Source of the DNA: Propionispora sp. 2/2-37
Lineage (GTDB): Bacteria > Bacillota > Negativicutes > Propionisporales > Propionisporaceae
DNA length: 64,000 nt
Assembly: GCF_001298735.1 (NCBI RefSeq)
Contig: NZ_CYSP01000001.1
Coordinates: 62,001-126,000 of the forward strand
Reading direction: 5' to 3'
Position 1 is the stretch's first letter; each line of letters opens with the position of its first letter. Below the pieces are notes generated by a model, which was not told where the DNA came from, did no database searches, and saw only the letters and a program-made list of their open reading frames with translations. Positions 53,402-61,687 of this stretch are shown here, in pieces. The position numbers were made by a program, and so were the translations under genes.

Positions 53402-54727
53402 ATGCATATGGTTGACTGCATTGCGAAGAAACGTAATGGCGAAGAACATAGCAGCGACGAAATAAAAGAGCTGATTACGGCCTATACTAGAGGCGATATA
53501 CCGGATTATCAAATGGCAGCATGGTTAATGGCGGTATATCTAAACGGGATGTCGGCGGAGGAGACTTCTGCCATGACCAGGGCAATGGCTCAATCGGGTA
53601 AGGTAATGAATTTGGATGCTGTCAGTGGAATAAAAGTTGACAAGCATAGCACCGGAGGCGTGGCTGATACAACAACACTGGTAGTAGCTCCTTTAGTGGC
53701 GGCAGCCGGTGTTCCGGTTTCGAAGATGTCCGGACGGGGACTGGGCTTTACCGGCGGGACAATTGATAAACTGGAATCCATCCCGGGGTTTCGGACTATG
53801 CTGACCGAAGAAGAATTTATTGCTAATCTGAATGTTCACGGCCTGGCTGTCACCGGACAGACGCCCAACATCGCTCCTGCTGACGGCAGGATCTATGCTC
53901 TGCGTGATGTTACGGCAACCGTGGAAAGCATTCCGCTGATTGCATCCTCCATCATGAGTAAGAAAATAGCGGCCGGAGCGGATAAGATTTTGCTGGATGT
54001 AAAAGTTGGTCGTGGTGCTTTTATGAAATCAATAGATAAGGCTGTTGAACTGGCTCAAACCATGGTTACTATCGGTGAGACGGTCGGGCGCCAAACGGTA
54101 GCGGTTTTGACCAATATGGAAGAACCGCTGGGACAGGCGGTCGGCAATAGCCTGGAGGTATGGGAAGCATTGGAAATCTTGAAAGGAAAAGGTTGCCAGG
54201 CACTACGGGAGCTATGTTTAATTCTTGGGGCACATATGATGGTTTTGGCTAATCAAGCAGCAACTTTACAGCAGGCCTACACAATCTTAGAAAAGTTCTT
54301 GCTGGACGGACTAGCTTTGGCTAAGTTTTGTGAATTTATCGAAGCCCAGGGAGGAAATGCTGCGGTCGCCCAAAATTATAATTTATTACCTCAGGCAAAG
54401 TATCAAAAACAAATTAAGGCCTGTCAAACGGGGTATATACAATCCATTCTTGCCGATCAGATTGGTTATGCAGCGATGCGTTTAGGTGCCGGTCGCGAGT
54501 TTAAGGAGCAGCCAATTGATCTGGCAGCAGGAATTTTACTTCATTGCCGGGTCGGGGATCGAGTCGAGAAAGACCAGGTAATTGCGACTGTCTATGCCAG
54601 CCATTCACAAAAATTGTCATTGGCAGGGGCGATAATAGAAAAAGCAATTTTTGTCACTGCCAGCCCGGTGAATACCTTGCCGCTTCTTTTAGGTTTTGTT
54701 GATAAAAATGGCTATAAACCGATATAG
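53402..54727 (+). CDS. pdp: Pyrimidine-nucleoside phosphorylase
   Basis: 441 residues. DKHSTGGVADTTTL and SGRGLGFTGGTIDKLE are signatures of the thymidine/pyrimidine nucleoside phosphorylase family, with the C-terminal lipoyl-like domain (GILLHCRVGDRVEKDQVI). Splits uridine or thymidine with phosphate; DeoB then converts the sugar phosphate. Bacillus has a purine nucleoside phosphorylase at this position. Confidence 0.95.
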   Translation: MHMVDCIAKKRNGEEHSSDEIKELITAYTRGDIPDYQMAAWLMAVYLNGMSAEETSAMTRAMAQSGKVMNLDAVSGIKVDKHSTGGVADTTTLVVAPLVAAAGVPVSKMSGRGLGFTGGTIDKLESIPGFRTMLTEEEFIANLNVHGLAVTGQTPNIAPADGRIYALRDVTATVESIPLIASSIMSKKIAAGADKILLDVKVGRGAFMKSIDKAVELAQTMVTIGETVGRQTVAVLTNMEEPLGQAVGNSLEVWEALEILKGKGCQALRELCLILGAHMMVLANQAATLQQAYTILEKFLLDGLALAKFCEFIEAQGGNAAVAQNYNLLPQAKYQKQIKACQTGYIQSILADQIGYAAMRLGAGREFKEQPIDLAAGILLHCRVGDRVEKDQVIATVYASHSQKLSLAGAIIEKAIFVTASPVNTLPLLLGFVDKNGYKPI

Positions 54728-54750
54728 GCCGGAATATCCGGTCTTTTTTT
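54727..54750 (+). terminator. Terminator after pdp
   Basis: Seven-base stem GGCCGGA / TCCGGTC (54727-54733, 54737-54743) directly at the stop codon, then seven T. Confidence 0.8.
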
Positions 54751-54818
54751 GTTGTATTTTCCAGAGTAAGGACAATGATAATGGATAACCTAAAAAAAAG
54801 CAGGAAGGAGTGAATGAT

Positions 54819-55991
54819 ATGCAGCGGTTGTGGCGGATTCTTATTTCCAGTATTTTGATAACTTTATTATTATGGATGGGACTTTGTTCTCCTTTATTGG
54901 CAGCTGGTGGCAAGCTGGAAACATCTTCGGTTACGACCAGTGCGGAATCTGCTATACTAATGGATGCCAATGGTACTATACTATACGAAAAAGATGCGCA
55001 CAAACGTCTTCCACCGGCTAGTGTTACCAAAATAATGACCTTGTTGCTAGCAGTAGAAGCTGTAGAACAAGGGAAAGTCAGCCTAACGGATGAAGTTCGT
55101 ATTAGTGAGACTGCATGGCGGCAGGGAGGATCGCAAATCTGGCTGGAACCTGGAGAATCAATGAGTCTAAAGGAATTGATGATTGCTATTGCAGTAGTGA
55201 GTGCCAACGATGCAGCTATGGCCACTATGGAACATATTTATGGCTCGGCAGAAGCCGGTGTGCAGGCGATGAATAAGCGGGCGGAAGAACTGGGGCTTGT
55301 TGATACTCATTTTAATAGTGTAAATGGTCTGCCGACACCTGAACATTATATGAGTGTGTATGATACGGCACTCATTGCTAAAGAAGCGTTACGGCATCCG
55401 CTGTATATGGAATTTTGCGGCATTAAGGAATATTGGTTGAGAGGCGGAAAGAACTGGCTTGTTAATACCAATAAATTATTGTGGTGGTATAAGGGTGCGG
55501 ATGGTTTGAAAACAGGCTGGACGGAAGAGGCAAAATATTGTTTTGCCGGAACCGCCGAACGAGATGGACTGCGTCTTATTGCTGTTGTATTTGCTACGCC
55601 GGAACCCCGCTCGCATTTGCGGGAAAGCATGAAATTAATGGACTGGGGTTTTGCCAATTATTCGGCTTTACCGGTCGTGGAACAGGGTGTTGTTGTCGAC
55701 CGGCTTAAGGTTAACAAAGGTGTGGAACAGGAAGTACAGTTAGTAGCCGCCCAGGATTTAACCCTATTAACCGCTAAGGGGAAACGAGGAAATATTCAAA
55801 AGAAAGTTAACCTTGATCCGACTGTGAATGCACCGGTTATAGCGGGCCAAAAATACGGTGAATTGATTGTCACGCAGGATGGCAATGAGTTGGGGAGAGT
55901 AGATTTAGTGGCGGAAAAAACGATAGATAAAGCCAGTTTCATGAGAATTCTGCAGGGAATGATTGTTAATCTATTTACGATAACAAGTTGA
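54819..55991 (+). CDS. dacF: D-alanyl-D-alanine carboxypeptidase DacF
   Basis: 390 residues. Signal peptide (LISSILITLLLWMGLCSPLLAAG), penicillin-binding motifs SVTK, SAND and KTG in LKTGWT, and the C-terminal PBP5-associated beta domain. Trims peptidoglycan peptides; DacF of Bacillus acts in forespore cortex. ATG 54819 follows AAGGAG; a GTG nine bases earlier overlaps that site. Same order dacF-spoIIA as in Bacillus. Confidence 0.93.
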   Translation: MQRLWRILISSILITLLLWMGLCSPLLAAGGKLETSSVTTSAESAILMDANGTILYEKDAHKRLPPASVTKIMTLLLAVEAVEQGKVSLTDEVRISETAWRQGGSQIWLEPGESMSLKELMIAIAVVSANDAAMATMEHIYGSAEAGVQAMNKRAEELGLVDTHFNSVNGLPTPEHYMSVYDTALIAKEALRHPLYMEFCGIKEYWLRGGKNWLVNTNKLLWWYKGADGLKTGWTEEAKYCFAGTAERDGLRLIAVVFATPEPRSHLRESMKLMDWGFANYSALPVVEQGVVVDRLKVNKGVEQEVQLVAAQDLTLLTAKGKRGNIQKKVNLDPTVNAPVIAGQKYGELIVTQDGNELGRVDLVAEKTIDKASFMRILQGMIVNLFTITS

Positions 55992-56001
55992 ATAGCAAAT
56001 A

Positions 56002-56037
56002 AATTAGGGCTGCCGCAAGTGCAGCCTAATTTTTTTA
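56002..56037 (+). terminator. Terminator between dacF and spoIIA
   Basis: AAATTAGG-CTGC (one bulged G) pairs with GCAGCCTAATTT, then a T run. Confidence 0.8.
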
Positions 56038-56047
56038 TCTTAGTTTA

Positions 56048-56076
56048 GAAGGAAAAAATTTCCTTTTAACGAATAT
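56048..56076 (+). promoter_or_regulatory. Sigma-H promoter of the spoIIA operon
   Basis: GAAGGAAAA (56048-56056), 11 bases, AACGAATAT (56068-56076). Both elements fit the sigma-H consensus RNAGGAWWW and RNNGAATWW without mismatch, and the spacing is right. spoIIA is sigma-H-dependent in Bacillus. No Spo0A box was recognised nearby. Confidence 0.8.
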
Positions 56077-56098
56077 GCTTTATAAAGGAGGGAATGAT

Positions 56099-56434
56099 TT
56101 GAAAATTACTACTTCGCTCAAACAGGGAATTTTGATAGTTAAAATTGAAGGAGAATTGGACATGCATTCGGCGGATCAGTTTAAAAGAGTTGTTGACAGT
56201 GCTCTTGATGAAAGCGGGGCAAACAACCTTCTTTTGGATCTAAAACAAGTGTCTTTTATTGACAGTTCCGGACTGGGGGTTATACTTGGACGTTATAAAA
56301 GACTAAGTGCGTCAAATGGGAAAATTGTCGCAGTCCATGTACAGCCACAAGTGGCAAACATTCTGGCTCTATCGGGTATGTTGAAAATTGTGGGACTTTA
56401 CGAAACTCAGGCCGAAGCCCTGGCACAGGTGTAG
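56099..56434 (+). CDS. spoIIAA: Anti-sigma-F factor antagonist SpoIIAA
   Basis: 111 residues, STAS domain. FIDSSGLGVILGRYK holds the Ser phosphorylated by SpoIIAB; ELDMHSADQF is the other conserved segment. TTG at 56099 is chosen because AAGGAGGG lies at the right distance. Dephosphorylated SpoIIAA frees sigma-F in the forespore. Confidence 0.95.
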   Translation: MKITTSLKQGILIVKIEGELDMHSADQFKRVVDSALDESGANNLLLDLKQVSFIDSSGLGVILGRYKRLSASNGKIVAVHVQPQVANILALSGMLKIVGLYETQAEALAQV

Positions 56435-56446
56435 GGAGAAGATGTC

Positions 56447-56884
56447 ATGAACACAATTAATTATATTAAAATGCAATTATACAGCCTAGGTGAAAATGTG
56501 GGAATTGCCCGTATTGCTGCAGCAGCATTTGCTGCGCAGGCAGATTTACCCATCAGTGTGATTGATGAAATCAAGGTTGCCGTATCGGAAGCTGTATCGA
56601 ATGCGGTTATACACGGTTACGGAAGTAACTGTCCCGACGGCAGGATAGAGTTTGAGATGTTGCTACGTGATGATAGACTGGAATTTATTATTACCGATTT
56701 TGGTAAAGGGATAGAAGATGTTTCTTTAGCGCGTCAGGCATCGTATTCAACTGATCCGGAACGGATGGGGCTGGGATTTGTTTTTATGGAGTCTTTTATG
56801 GATGAACTGGAAGTAGAATCGAAAACCGGCCACGGAACAACGGTAAGAATGTATAAACGAATACATAGCCCCAAAACGCATTAG
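56447..56884 (+). CDS. spoIIAB: Anti-sigma-F kinase SpoIIAB
   Basis: 145 residues, GHKL-type ATPase fold with N-box EAVSNAVIHGY, DFGKGIED and RMGLGFVFMESFMD motifs. Binds sigma-F and phosphorylates SpoIIAA. ATG behind AGGGAGAAG, 12 bases after spoIIAA. Confidence 0.96.
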   Translation: MNTINYIKMQLYSLGENVGIARIAAAAFAAQADLPISVIDEIKVAVSEAVSNAVIHGYGSNCPDGRIEFEMLLRDDRLEFIITDFGKGIEDVSLARQASYSTDPERMGLGFVFMESFMDELEVESKTGHGTTVRMYKRIHSPKTH

Positions 56885-56895
56885 GTGGGGTGTTT

Positions 56896-57627
56896 ATGCT
56901 TGCAAATGAAGAGTTACTCAATTTAATTAAAAGAGCTCAAAAGGGCGATTTCGGTGCCAAAGAGTCTATTTTAGAAAATAACCTCAACCTTGTGCGCAGC
57001 ATAGTATATCGTTTTTTGAACAGGGGCTACGAATGGGATGATTTGTTCCAAATTGGGTGTATTGGTTTAGTGAAAGCGATTGAACGTTTTGACGTTCAAT
57101 ATAATGTTAAATTTTCTACGTATGCGGTTCCGATGATTATTGGGGAGATACGACGCTTTATTCGCGATGACAACCCGGTTAAAGTAAGCCGCCCGTTGAA
57201 AGAATTAGCTTATCGTGTTCATAAGAGTCAGGAAAAATTACAGGGCATCATGGGACGTGAACCGACCATTAATGAGGTTGCGGAAGATTTAGAAACTGCC
57301 CCGCAGGAAATTGTTGCAGCCCTGGAAGCCTTACAGCCTCCGGCTTCTTTATACGAACCTGCGTTCCATGATGATGGTGATAATGTATTACTTTTAGATC
57401 AGATTACATCCTGTGAAGGGCAGGAGGGGGCTTTTTTTGATAAATTAGTTTTGAAGGAAGTATTGTCGCGGCTACCGGAGAAAGAACGAAAAGTGATTCA
57501 TATGAGGTTTTTTGAAGATCGTACACAGTCCGAGATTGCGGCATTAATTGGCTTATCGCAGGTACAGATATCCAGAATAGAAAAAAATGCACTTAAATTA
57601 ATTCGATTTTTTTTGCAGACTTCTTAA
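56896..57627 (+). CDS. sigF: Early forespore sigma factor SigF
   Basis: 243 residues. Region 2 has DLFQIGCIGLVKAIERFD and FSTYAVPMIIGEIRRFIRDD; region 3 and region 4 (TQSEIAALIGLSQVQISRIEK) are intact. Third gene of spoIIA. ATG 56896 is preferred; GTG 56890 is in frame. The terminator hairpin begins in its last codons. Confidence 0.96.
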   Translation: MLANEELLNLIKRAQKGDFGAKESILENNLNLVRSIVYRFLNRGYEWDDLFQIGCIGLVKAIERFDVQYNVKFSTYAVPMIIGEIRRFIRDDNPVKVSRPLKELAYRVHKSQEKLQGIMGREPTINEVAEDLETAPQEIVAALEALQPPASLYEPAFHDDGDNVLLLDQITSCEGQEGAFFDKLVLKEVLSRLPEKERKVIHMRFFEDRTQSEIAALIGLSQVQISRIEKNALKLIRFFLQTS

Positions 57628-57648
57628 TGTTAGAGGTCTGTTTTTTTT
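57616..57648 (+). terminator. Terminator at the end of sigF
   Basis: CAGACTTCT (57616-57624) pairs with AGAGGTCTG (57632-57640, one G-U pair), followed by eight T. Confidence 0.85.
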
Positions 57649-57675
57649 ATAATCTTTCTGATTATGGTAATACTG
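57647..57675 (+). promoter_or_regulatory. Possible sigma-F promoter for the small membrane gene
   Basis: GGTAATACTG (57666-57675) fits the sigma-F -10 pattern GGNRANANTW at all but the last position; TTATA (57647-57651) is a weak -35 at 14 bases. Confidence 0.35.
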
Positions 57676-57694
57676 CTAACAGAGGTGAGTAGCT

Positions 57695-57895
57695 ATGTTC
57701 GGTAAAAATATGTATTTAGTTTTGGCTATCACAATTGTATTGGCTGTTAGTGGTGTAGCTGCATGGCTTTTATGGAATGAACTGCCGGAGAAGATACCGG
57801 TGCGTTCGATGCAGGTGCTTCTTACAACTGAAAGTGATCTGGCGTATTTTGGCAAGTATAACATTGGTCTTGGAGTATACACTATGATTGCATAG
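57695..57895 (+). CDS. Small membrane protein of unknown function
   Basis: 66 residues, ATG behind AGAGGTGAG. N-terminal membrane helix (YLVLAITIVLAVSGVAAWLLW) and a soluble tail of about 38 residues with no motif I recognise. Lies between sigF and dodecin, so it is probably expressed during sporulation, but this is inferred from position and a weak promoter match only. Confidence 0.6.
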   Translation: MFGKNMYLVLAITIVLAVSGVAAWLLWNELPEKIPVRSMQVLLTTESDLAYFGKYNIGLGVYTMIA

Positions 57896-57926
57896 GATAC
57901 AGATATAAATAAGGAGGATTGGGATT

Positions 57927-58124
57927 ATGGTTGTAAAGGTCATAGAACTGGTAGGAACTTCCCGCCACAATTGGACTGACGCTGTTGATAATGCGGTTGC
58001 AGAAGCGTCTAAAACTCTTGATGATATTTTAGGAGTAGAAGTAACAAATTTTACAGCAAATATTGATGATGGACATATTGCAGAATATAAAGCGGACGTA
58101 AAGATTGCTTTTCATGTGCATTAG
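57927..58124 (+). CDS. Dodecin flavin-binding protein
   Basis: 65 residues, full length for dodecins. VVKVIELVGTS, WTDAVDNAVAEASKTLDDI and the last strand YKADVKIAFHVH, with a Trp expected to stack on flavin, match the family. Dodecins assemble into twelve-subunit shells that store FMN or riboflavin. Strong AAGGAGGA site. Sits between spoIIA and spoVA, an uncommon neighbour. Confidence 0.92.
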   Translation: MVVKVIELVGTSRHNWTDAVDNAVAEASKTLDDILGVEVTNFTANIDDGHIAEYKADVKIAFHVH

Positions 58125-58133
58125 TGAATCAGG

Positions 58134-58157
58134 GGAGCGCTTCTGGCGCTCCTTTAG
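58134..58157 (+). terminator. Weak terminator after dodecin
   Basis: GGAGCGC (58134-58140) / GCGCTCC (58146-58152), five-base loop, followed by TTTAGTTT. Confidence 0.55.
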
Positions 58158-58162
58158 TTTGT

Positions 58163-58192
58163 GCATTATTTTGCCGTGCTCCGGTCAAAATA
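58163..58192 (+). promoter_or_regulatory. Weak sigma-G-like promoter for spoVA
   Basis: GCATT (58163-58167), 18 bases, CAAAATA (58186-58192): spacing fits sigma-G, with one mismatch in each element. Confidence 0.3.
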
Positions 58193-58211
58193 TATCAGGG
58201 GTGATAAAAAA

Positions 58212-58679
58212 ATGAATCAAAACTCCAAGGAGGACAGAGAGCAGCAGTTTCAAGAAAAATTTAACAGGGTAAAACCCAGTCAACCAGTTTTTAAAAATTT
58301 GATTTGGGCGTTTATTGTCGGGGGGCTTATTTGTACTCTTGGTCAGTTTATAGGGGATTATTTTATCCATCAGGGACTGGGAAAAAAAGAGGCAGCAGCA
58401 GCCACTTCGGTAGTCATGGTGTTTCTGGGAGCTTTTTTTACCGGCCTGGGAGTATATGATGACCTGGGGAAATATGCTGGTGCCGGTTCCATTGTACCGA
58501 TTACGGGATTTGCTAATTCGGTGGTGTCTCCGGCAATGGAATTTAAGCGTGAAGGCTTTATCTATGGCATTGGTGCAAAGATGTTTGTGATTGCCGGCCC
58601 GGTTATTGTATATGGGTTGGTAACTGCGTTTGCCATAGGTCTGATATATTGGTTTAGGCAGGGAGGGCTGTATCAGTGA
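58212..58679 (+). CDS. spoVAC: Stage V sporulation protein AC
   Basis: 155 residues, four membrane helices. FIVGGLICTLGQFIGDYF, FTGLGVYDDLGKYAGAGSIVPITGFANSV and the hydrophobic C-terminal part are diagnostic. Forms part of the channel that takes dipicolinic acid into the forespore and releases it at germination. ATG 58212 behind AGGGGTG. Overlaps spoVAD by four bases. Confidence 0.95.
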   Translation: MNQNSKEDREQQFQEKFNRVKPSQPVFKNLIWAFIVGGLICTLGQFIGDYFIHQGLGKKEAAAATSVVMVFLGAFFTGLGVYDDLGKYAGAGSIVPITGFANSVVSPAMEFKREGFIYGIGAKMFVIAGPVIVYGLVTAFAIGLIYWFRQGGLYQ

Positions 58680-59680
58680 AGAAAAAATTAGGCCAACAAA
58701 GTATCGCCTTTGTTCACCAGCCGGTAGTTACAAGTACTGCCTGCATAGTGGGGCCGATGGAAGGAAAGGGCGTGTTAGCAAGCTATTTTGATCATATTAT
58801 GCAAGATACATTATACGGTCAAGAGACCTGGGAAAAAGCAGAATCTTCGATGCTGGAGTGGGCTGTTAAAACGGCAGTAAGCAAAGAAGGCAGTACAATG
58901 GAGGATATTGATTATATTCTAGCAGGTGACCTGTTGAATCAGTTGATGAGTACGCATTTTGCGGCCCGCGAACTTAATCGTCCTTTTTTGGGTTTATACG
59001 GAGCCTGCTCGACCTTAGCTGAAAGTCTGCTGTTAGGAGGAGTTTTGCTGGATGGAGAATTTGGTAGTAAGGTTGCCATTGCGGTTTCCAGTCACCATGA
59101 TGCTGCGGAGCGTCAATATCGTTTTCCCACCGAACTTGGGGTCCAAAGGCCGCTTATTGCGCAGTGGACAGTAACCGGTGCAGGATCGGCCGTTATTTCT
59201 TCGGCCGGCAATGGTCCGAAAATTACGGCTGCCACTGTGGGTAAGGTAAACGATTTAGGAATTAAAGATCCTAATGCCATGGGACCGGCGATGGCACCTG
59301 CGGCTGTAGATACTTTGTGGCAGCATATACAGGATACGAAACGTCAGCCGGCATATTACGATATGATTTATACCGGGGATCTGGGGAGTGTTGGCAAGGA
59401 GCTTGTCCTGGATTTATTCAAGGACAAAGGACTTGATATTAGCACGAATTATGAAGATTGTGGATGTATGATCTACAAAGAGACACAGGATACTCATGCC
59501 GGAGCAAGTGGTTGTGCCAGTTCGGCAATCGTATTTTGTGGTTATATTTATCAGCAAATGCTCCAGAAAAAGTTGAAAAAAGTGTTATTGATCGGCACCG
59601 GAAGTCTGCATAGTACGACTTCCTATCAGCAAAAAGAATCAATACCCTGTATTGCGCATGCCGTAGCACTGGAATTATAA
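58676..59680 (+). CDS. spoVAD: Stage V sporulation protein AD
   Basis: 334 residues, thiolase-like fold, soluble. GTG start coupled to the spoVAC stop. Segments such as GLYGACSTLAESLLLGG and YEDCGCMIY are typical. It binds dipicolinic acid for uptake by the SpoVA channel. Confidence 0.95.
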   Translation: MKKKLGQQSIAFVHQPVVTSTACIVGPMEGKGVLASYFDHIMQDTLYGQETWEKAESSMLEWAVKTAVSKEGSTMEDIDYILAGDLLNQLMSTHFAARELNRPFLGLYGACSTLAESLLLGGVLLDGEFGSKVAIAVSSHHDAAERQYRFPTELGVQRPLIAQWTVTGAGSAVISSAGNGPKITAATVGKVNDLGIKDPNAMGPAMAPAAVDTLWQHIQDTKRQPAYYDMIYTGDLGSVGKELVLDLFKDKGLDISTNYEDCGCMIYKETQDTHAGASGCASSAIVFCGYIYQQMLQKKLKKVLLIGTGSLHSTTSYQQKESIPCIAHAVALEL

Positions 59681-59694
59681 AAGGAGGAGTTGAT

Positions 59695-60048
59695 GTGCAA
59701 GAATATATACTTGTTTTTGTTGTTGGAGGACTTATTTGTGTGGGGGGGCAGTTATTAATGGATTTAACTTCTTTAACTCCTGCGCACATATTGGTATTGT
59801 TTGTGGTATTAGGCGGTATTTTAAGTGGCCTTGGTGTCTATCAGCCTTTGGTTGAATTTGCAGGGGCTGGTGCTACCATACCGTTAACGGGATTTGGACA
59901 TGCTTTAGTAGCGGGAACGATGGAGGATATCGATAAAATCGGTCTGATGGGTGTTTTTAGCGGGGCGTTGAAAGCTAGTGCGGCCGGTGTAATGGCAGCA
60001 GTAACTTTTGGCTTTTTGGCGGCATTGCTATTCAATCCTAAGGGTTAA
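59695..60048 (+). CDS. spoVAEb: Stage V sporulation protein AE (SpoVAEb type)
   Basis: 117 residues, about four helices, homologous to SpoVAC: VVGGLICVGGQLLMDLT, LGVYQPLVEFAGAGATIPLTGFGHALV. GTG 59695 with AAGGAGGAG. In Bacillus the soluble spoVAEa gene comes next; here two other genes intervene. Confidence 0.94.
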   Translation: MQEYILVFVVGGLICVGGQLLMDLTSLTPAHILVLFVVLGGILSGLGVYQPLVEFAGAGATIPLTGFGHALVAGTMEDIDKIGLMGVFSGALKASAAGVMAAVTFGFLAALLFNPKG

Positions 60049-60052
60049 GGCC

Positions 60053-60442
60053 ATGATAGTCGTTGATTTTATTGGCTTAGTGTTTACACTTTGTTTAGTG
60101 GGACTGCGTTATCCGCATTATGCATTGGTTGCAATGTTTATACATGAAACAGGGAGAATTCTGATGGCTGTTTTTTTACATCAAAAAATTGATTTAGTCG
60201 TGGCGGCAGGCGCTTTTGGCAAAACGGTTGTCGGTGAGACTGCGGGTAGTGTGGTAATGGCTTGCATTGCGCTGGGAGGGCCGCTGGCAAACTATATAAT
60301 CAGCGTAGTAGCAGGCGGTATAGAATACGAAAAAACGACAAATTTGCTTAATCCGGCCGCACGGTTAAAATGTCCGGTAAGCGTGATCAATCTAAGACTG
60401 GCTGTTATTTCTTTTTTCTTAAGTCTTATTCAGTTCATATAA
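60053..60442 (+). CDS. Small membrane protein resembling an inactive site-2 protease
   Basis: 129 residues, about four helices. Helix 2 holds IHETGR (His31-Glu32, Arg35) where M50 site-2 proteases have HExxH; ALGGPLANY (Asn80) matches their GxxxN/GP..N segment; NLLNPAARL near residue 99 recalls the NLLPxxxLDG loop but lacks the Asp. So I infer a shortened relative lacking the second His and the third zinc ligand, probably non-proteolytic. Lies five bases after spoVAEb, hence presumably forespore-expressed. The resemblance is by eye only. Confidence 0.6.
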   Translation: MIVVDFIGLVFTLCLVGLRYPHYALVAMFIHETGRILMAVFLHQKIDLVVAAGAFGKTVVGETAGSVVMACIALGGPLANYIISVVAGGIEYEKTTNLLNPAARLKCPVSVINLRLAVISFFLSLIQFI

Positions 60443-60457
60443 GCAGGGGGTGGTATT

Positions 60458-61087
60458 ATGCCAAACCGGCCGTCGAGGAGGCTGTTAAGAAATCATAATG
60501 ATAAGGATAGGGGACAACAGCAGGTAATGAATAAACGGTATGACTGTCAAACAGCAGGCAGTGGCCAGTCAGGAGATTCGCAAAATTCTGATCATGTTAT
60601 TGCGGATATCGCAAAAAGTTTTATACAATTGCAAGACAAAGCCAAACCTGATTCTGGATGCAACAATAATCAAGAGATGATAGCATTGCTGGAAAAATTA
60701 AACAAACAGATGGAAAATATTCAAAAGGTAATTGCGAACAAGGAGAATTCATCACAATCAGATACACAACCGCAACAACCGGAAAAGGAGAATTTGGGAG
60801 AGGTTTTGCAAATGCTTGAGCAACTTCTGAGGAACTCTGCCCGGCAAGCGGGTGGCAGTGATGGCACCGGGTATTCAAGTGAAGGAACAGTAAGTAAGTC
60901 TGCGCCGAAAAACTCATCCGGAGGGAGTACGGCTAAAACCGCCCAAGAATTATTGGCAAAAGCTCAATTTGAACTGTCAAATGAACTGGAAGCCAGCTTA
61001 ACAAAGCTAAAACAAGTCATTCGCGAAAGTGAGCAAGTGGTTTCTAAAGTCAGTAGTTTATTAGGAGAAAAAAACACGCAGTCTTGA
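60458..61087 (+). CDS. Gln/Ser-rich protein inside the spoVA operon
   Basis: 209 residues, ATG behind AGGGGGTGG. Basic N-terminus, low-complexity Gln/Asn/Ser-rich segments, and two predicted helical stretches (about residues 65-90 and 160-205, the latter LLAKAQFELSNELEASLTKLKQVIRESEQVVSKV with coiled-coil character). Two cysteines. No signal peptide, no membrane helix, no family recognised. Operon position suggests a role in the forespore, possibly with SpoVA or DPA. Confidence 0.7.
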   Translation: MPNRPSRRLLRNHNDKDRGQQQVMNKRYDCQTAGSGQSGDSQNSDHVIADIAKSFIQLQDKAKPDSGCNNNQEMIALLEKLNKQMENIQKVIANKENSSQSDTQPQQPEKENLGEVLQMLEQLLRNSARQAGGSDGTGYSSEGTVSKSAPKNSSGGSTAKTAQELLAKAQFELSNELEASLTKLKQVIRESEQVVSKVSSLLGEKNTQS

Positions 61088-61096
61088 GGTGAAACT

Positions 61097-61687
61097 ATGC
61101 CGGATAAAATCAGGGTTATTTTTATTACCGACGGAGATAAAGTAGCACAACATGTAGTGGAGGACCTGGCGGTATCTATGGGACTGCGTTGCATATCGGC
61201 ATCCGGAGGCAATCCCACGCCGATCGGCGGAGAAAAAATAGTTCAATTACTAAAAACGGTAAAATACGATCCGGTTTTGATTATGTTTGATGATAAAGGC
61301 AGACGGGATAAGGGAAAAGGCGAACGGGCAATGGAGTATGTTGCAGCTCATCCGGATGTTGAAGTTTTAGGGGTTGTGGCCGTAGCGTCGAATACTACTG
61401 GAATTGCCGGTGTCCAAGCGGATGTTTGTATTGATGGCAATGGACAGTTAGTCGATCATTCTGTAAACAAATATGGAGATGTTAAACAAAGCCGTACGCA
61501 GCATAATACTCTTATTACGGGGGATACGGTGGATGTACTCAATAATATAGAGGTTCCGGTGATTGTAGGAATCGGTGATATCGGAAAAATGGACAAGGCT
61601 GATGATATCAGCCACGGAGCGCCGATTACCAGAAAAGCGATTGAAGAGATATTGAAACGGAGTGGCATTTCATATGGCAAAAACTAA
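61097..61687 (+). CDS. spoVAEa: Stage V sporulation protein AE (SpoVAEa type)
   Basis: 196 residues, soluble. VIFITDGDKVAQHVVEDLA near the N-terminus, SASGGNPTPIGGEKIV and MFDDKGRRDKGKGE are family signatures; size fits SpoVAEa of Bacillus (about 200). Good GAGGTGA site. Overlaps the spoVAF start by 14 bases. Confidence 0.93.
   Translation: MPDKIRVIFITDGDKVAQHVVEDLAVSMGLRCISASGGNPTPIGGEKIVQLLKTVKYDPVLIMFDDKGRRDKGKGERAMEYVAAHPDVEVLGVVAVASNTTGIAGVQADVCIDGNGQLVDHSVNKYGDVKQSRTQHNTLITGDTVDVLNNIEVPVIVGIGDIGKMDKADDISHGAPITRKAIEEILKRSGISYGKN

Noticed and set aside
54750-54818. Sigma-F promoter for dacF
   Set aside because: GTATT at 54754 is a possible -35 but no -10 with acceptable match was found at the right distance.
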